NCBI GenBank assembly: GCA_903919165.1
Contig: CAIXHJ010000344.1
Location: 1-7,610, forward strand
DNA: 7,610 nt
Direction of reading: 5' to 3'
DNA from: an uncultured Holophagaceae bacterium
Lineage (GTDB): Bacteria > Acidobacteriota > Holophagae > Holophagales > Holophagaceae
Shown in pieces: positions 6,974 to 7,610 of the stretch. Each line of letters starts with the position of its first letter. The first letter of the stretch is position 1. Made by a program: the position numbers and the translations under genes. A model generated the notes under the pieces. The model made no database searches, had not been told where the DNA came from, and worked only from the letters and a program-made list of their open reading frames with translations.

Positions 6974-7610
6974 TCAGTTGGGAAGATGCGGCCGGGTGAG
7001 GTTGCGATGCCCATGGGTGGTCACCAGCAGGTTGTCCTCGATCCGGATGCCGCCGCAGGGTGTCAGTTCGTCAATGAGTGTCCAGTTGAACATTGACCTT
7101 TGCCCGTTCTCGCGGAAGGGACGTAGGAGCATGGGGATGAAGTAGAGGCCCGGCTCCACGGTGAAGACCTGGTTGGCTTCGATGATGCGATTGTTCCGCA
7201 AGGTCGGGTGCAGCGGATGCGTCGGTGCTGGCGTGCCATCGGGTGATCCCTGGTGACCCGCCACATCATGGACCTGGATTCCGAGGTGATGGCCCAGGCC
7301 GTGGGGGAAGAAGGGGCGGCTCAGGCCCTTTTCGACAGCCTCTTCGGGCGATGCCTTCAGGATACCGCTCTCCATCAGCAGGCTGGCGATGAGCAAATGG
7401 CCCTGGTGGTGGAGGTCCCCGTAGGGCAGGCCGGGTTTCACCAGATCGCAAAGCTGCAATTCGATCTGTCCCATGCCCGCGATGAGGGCCGCGAAGCGGC
7501 TGTCACAGTGGGGCGCGGCCATGGTGCGGGTGATGTCAGCGGCATAGCCCCGCACCTGGGCGCCGGCATCGATGAGCAGGACGGCGCCAGGTTTCACCAT
7601 GCGCTTCCCC
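6974..7610 (-). CDS. pepQ: Xaa-Pro dipeptidase (prolidase, M24B), C-terminal part
   Basis: This is the catalytic pita-bread domain of a cytoplasmic metallopeptidase that cleaves Xaa-Pro dipeptides into free amino acids. The reading frame runs off the right edge (Gly-Lys-Arg precedes the Met at 7600), so the N-terminal domain is missing. PepQ of E. coli has about 443 residues. Counting from that Met, all five metal ligands are present: Asp11 (LIDAGA), Asp22 (AADITRT), His104 (HGLGHHLG), Glu149 (VEPGLYF) and Glu188 (RIEDN). QVHDVAG (109-115) and FNWTLIDELTPCGGIRIEDN (171-190) follow E. coli PepQ closely, including the insertion between the His and first Glu motifs. This favours PepQ over the more general aminopeptidase P. 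The gene ends 45 nt before the preferred start of the dipeptidyl peptidase and shares its strand, consistent with a proline-peptide degradation operon. Confidence 0.9.
   Translation of the reverse strand, partial: GKRMVKPGAVLLIDAGAQVRGYAADITRTMAAPHCDSRFAALIAGMGQIELQLCDLVKPGLPYGDLHHQGHLLIASLLMESGILKASPEEAVEKGLSRPFFPHGLGHHLGIQVHDVAGHQGSPDGTPAPTHPLHPTLRNNRIIEANQVFTVEPGLYFIPMLLRPFRENGQRSMFNWTLIDELTPCGGIRIEDNLLVTTHGHRNLTRPHLPN

Overview
The window is densely coding, GC-rich bacterial DNA. It holds seven protein genes with almost no intergenic space, and no RNA genes, insertion sequences, CRISPR arrays or long gene-free stretches. The gene content (an S9B dipeptidyl peptidase with a secretion signal, a PepQ-type prolidase, a branched-chain amino acid ABC importer and an AcuB-like CBS protein) suggests a Gram-negative, peptide- or amino-acid-using heterotroph. 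The combination would fit Acidobacteriota (Holophagae-like) or a former deltaproteobacterium, but this is weak inference because no taxonomic marker is present.

Left block, + strand, 1-3469: the 3' part of livH (cut by the window edge), then complete livM, livG and livF, then a small two-CBS-domain protein. Junctions are 10 nt or less, or overlap by 1-8 nt, so this reads as one operon. The periplasmic binding protein (LivJ/LivK type) is not in the window and may lie upstream. A POT/PTR2-like transporter follows on the same strand (to 4747). Its start is odd: a good Shine-Dalgarno and an ATGATG overlap the CBS stop but are one base out of frame with the transporter.

Right block, - strand, 4751-7610: pepQ (Xaa-Pro dipeptidase, N-terminus beyond the right edge) followed by a complete exported dipeptidyl peptidase IV. 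The two lie in tandem and converge on the transporter gene with a 3-nt gap.

Taken together the genes describe a plausible route for proline-containing peptides. DPP4 would release Xaa-Pro dipeptides outside the cytoplasm, the POT-like carrier would import small peptides with protons, PepQ would split Xaa-Pro inside the cell, and the Liv system would import free branched-chain or hydrophobic amino acids. The individual enzyme assignments are well supported by motifs; the pathway link is inference from adjacency. I see no clearly undescribed system. The points most worth a second look are the suspected frameshift at the transporter start, the compact POT architecture, and the CBS protein attached to the Liv operon.
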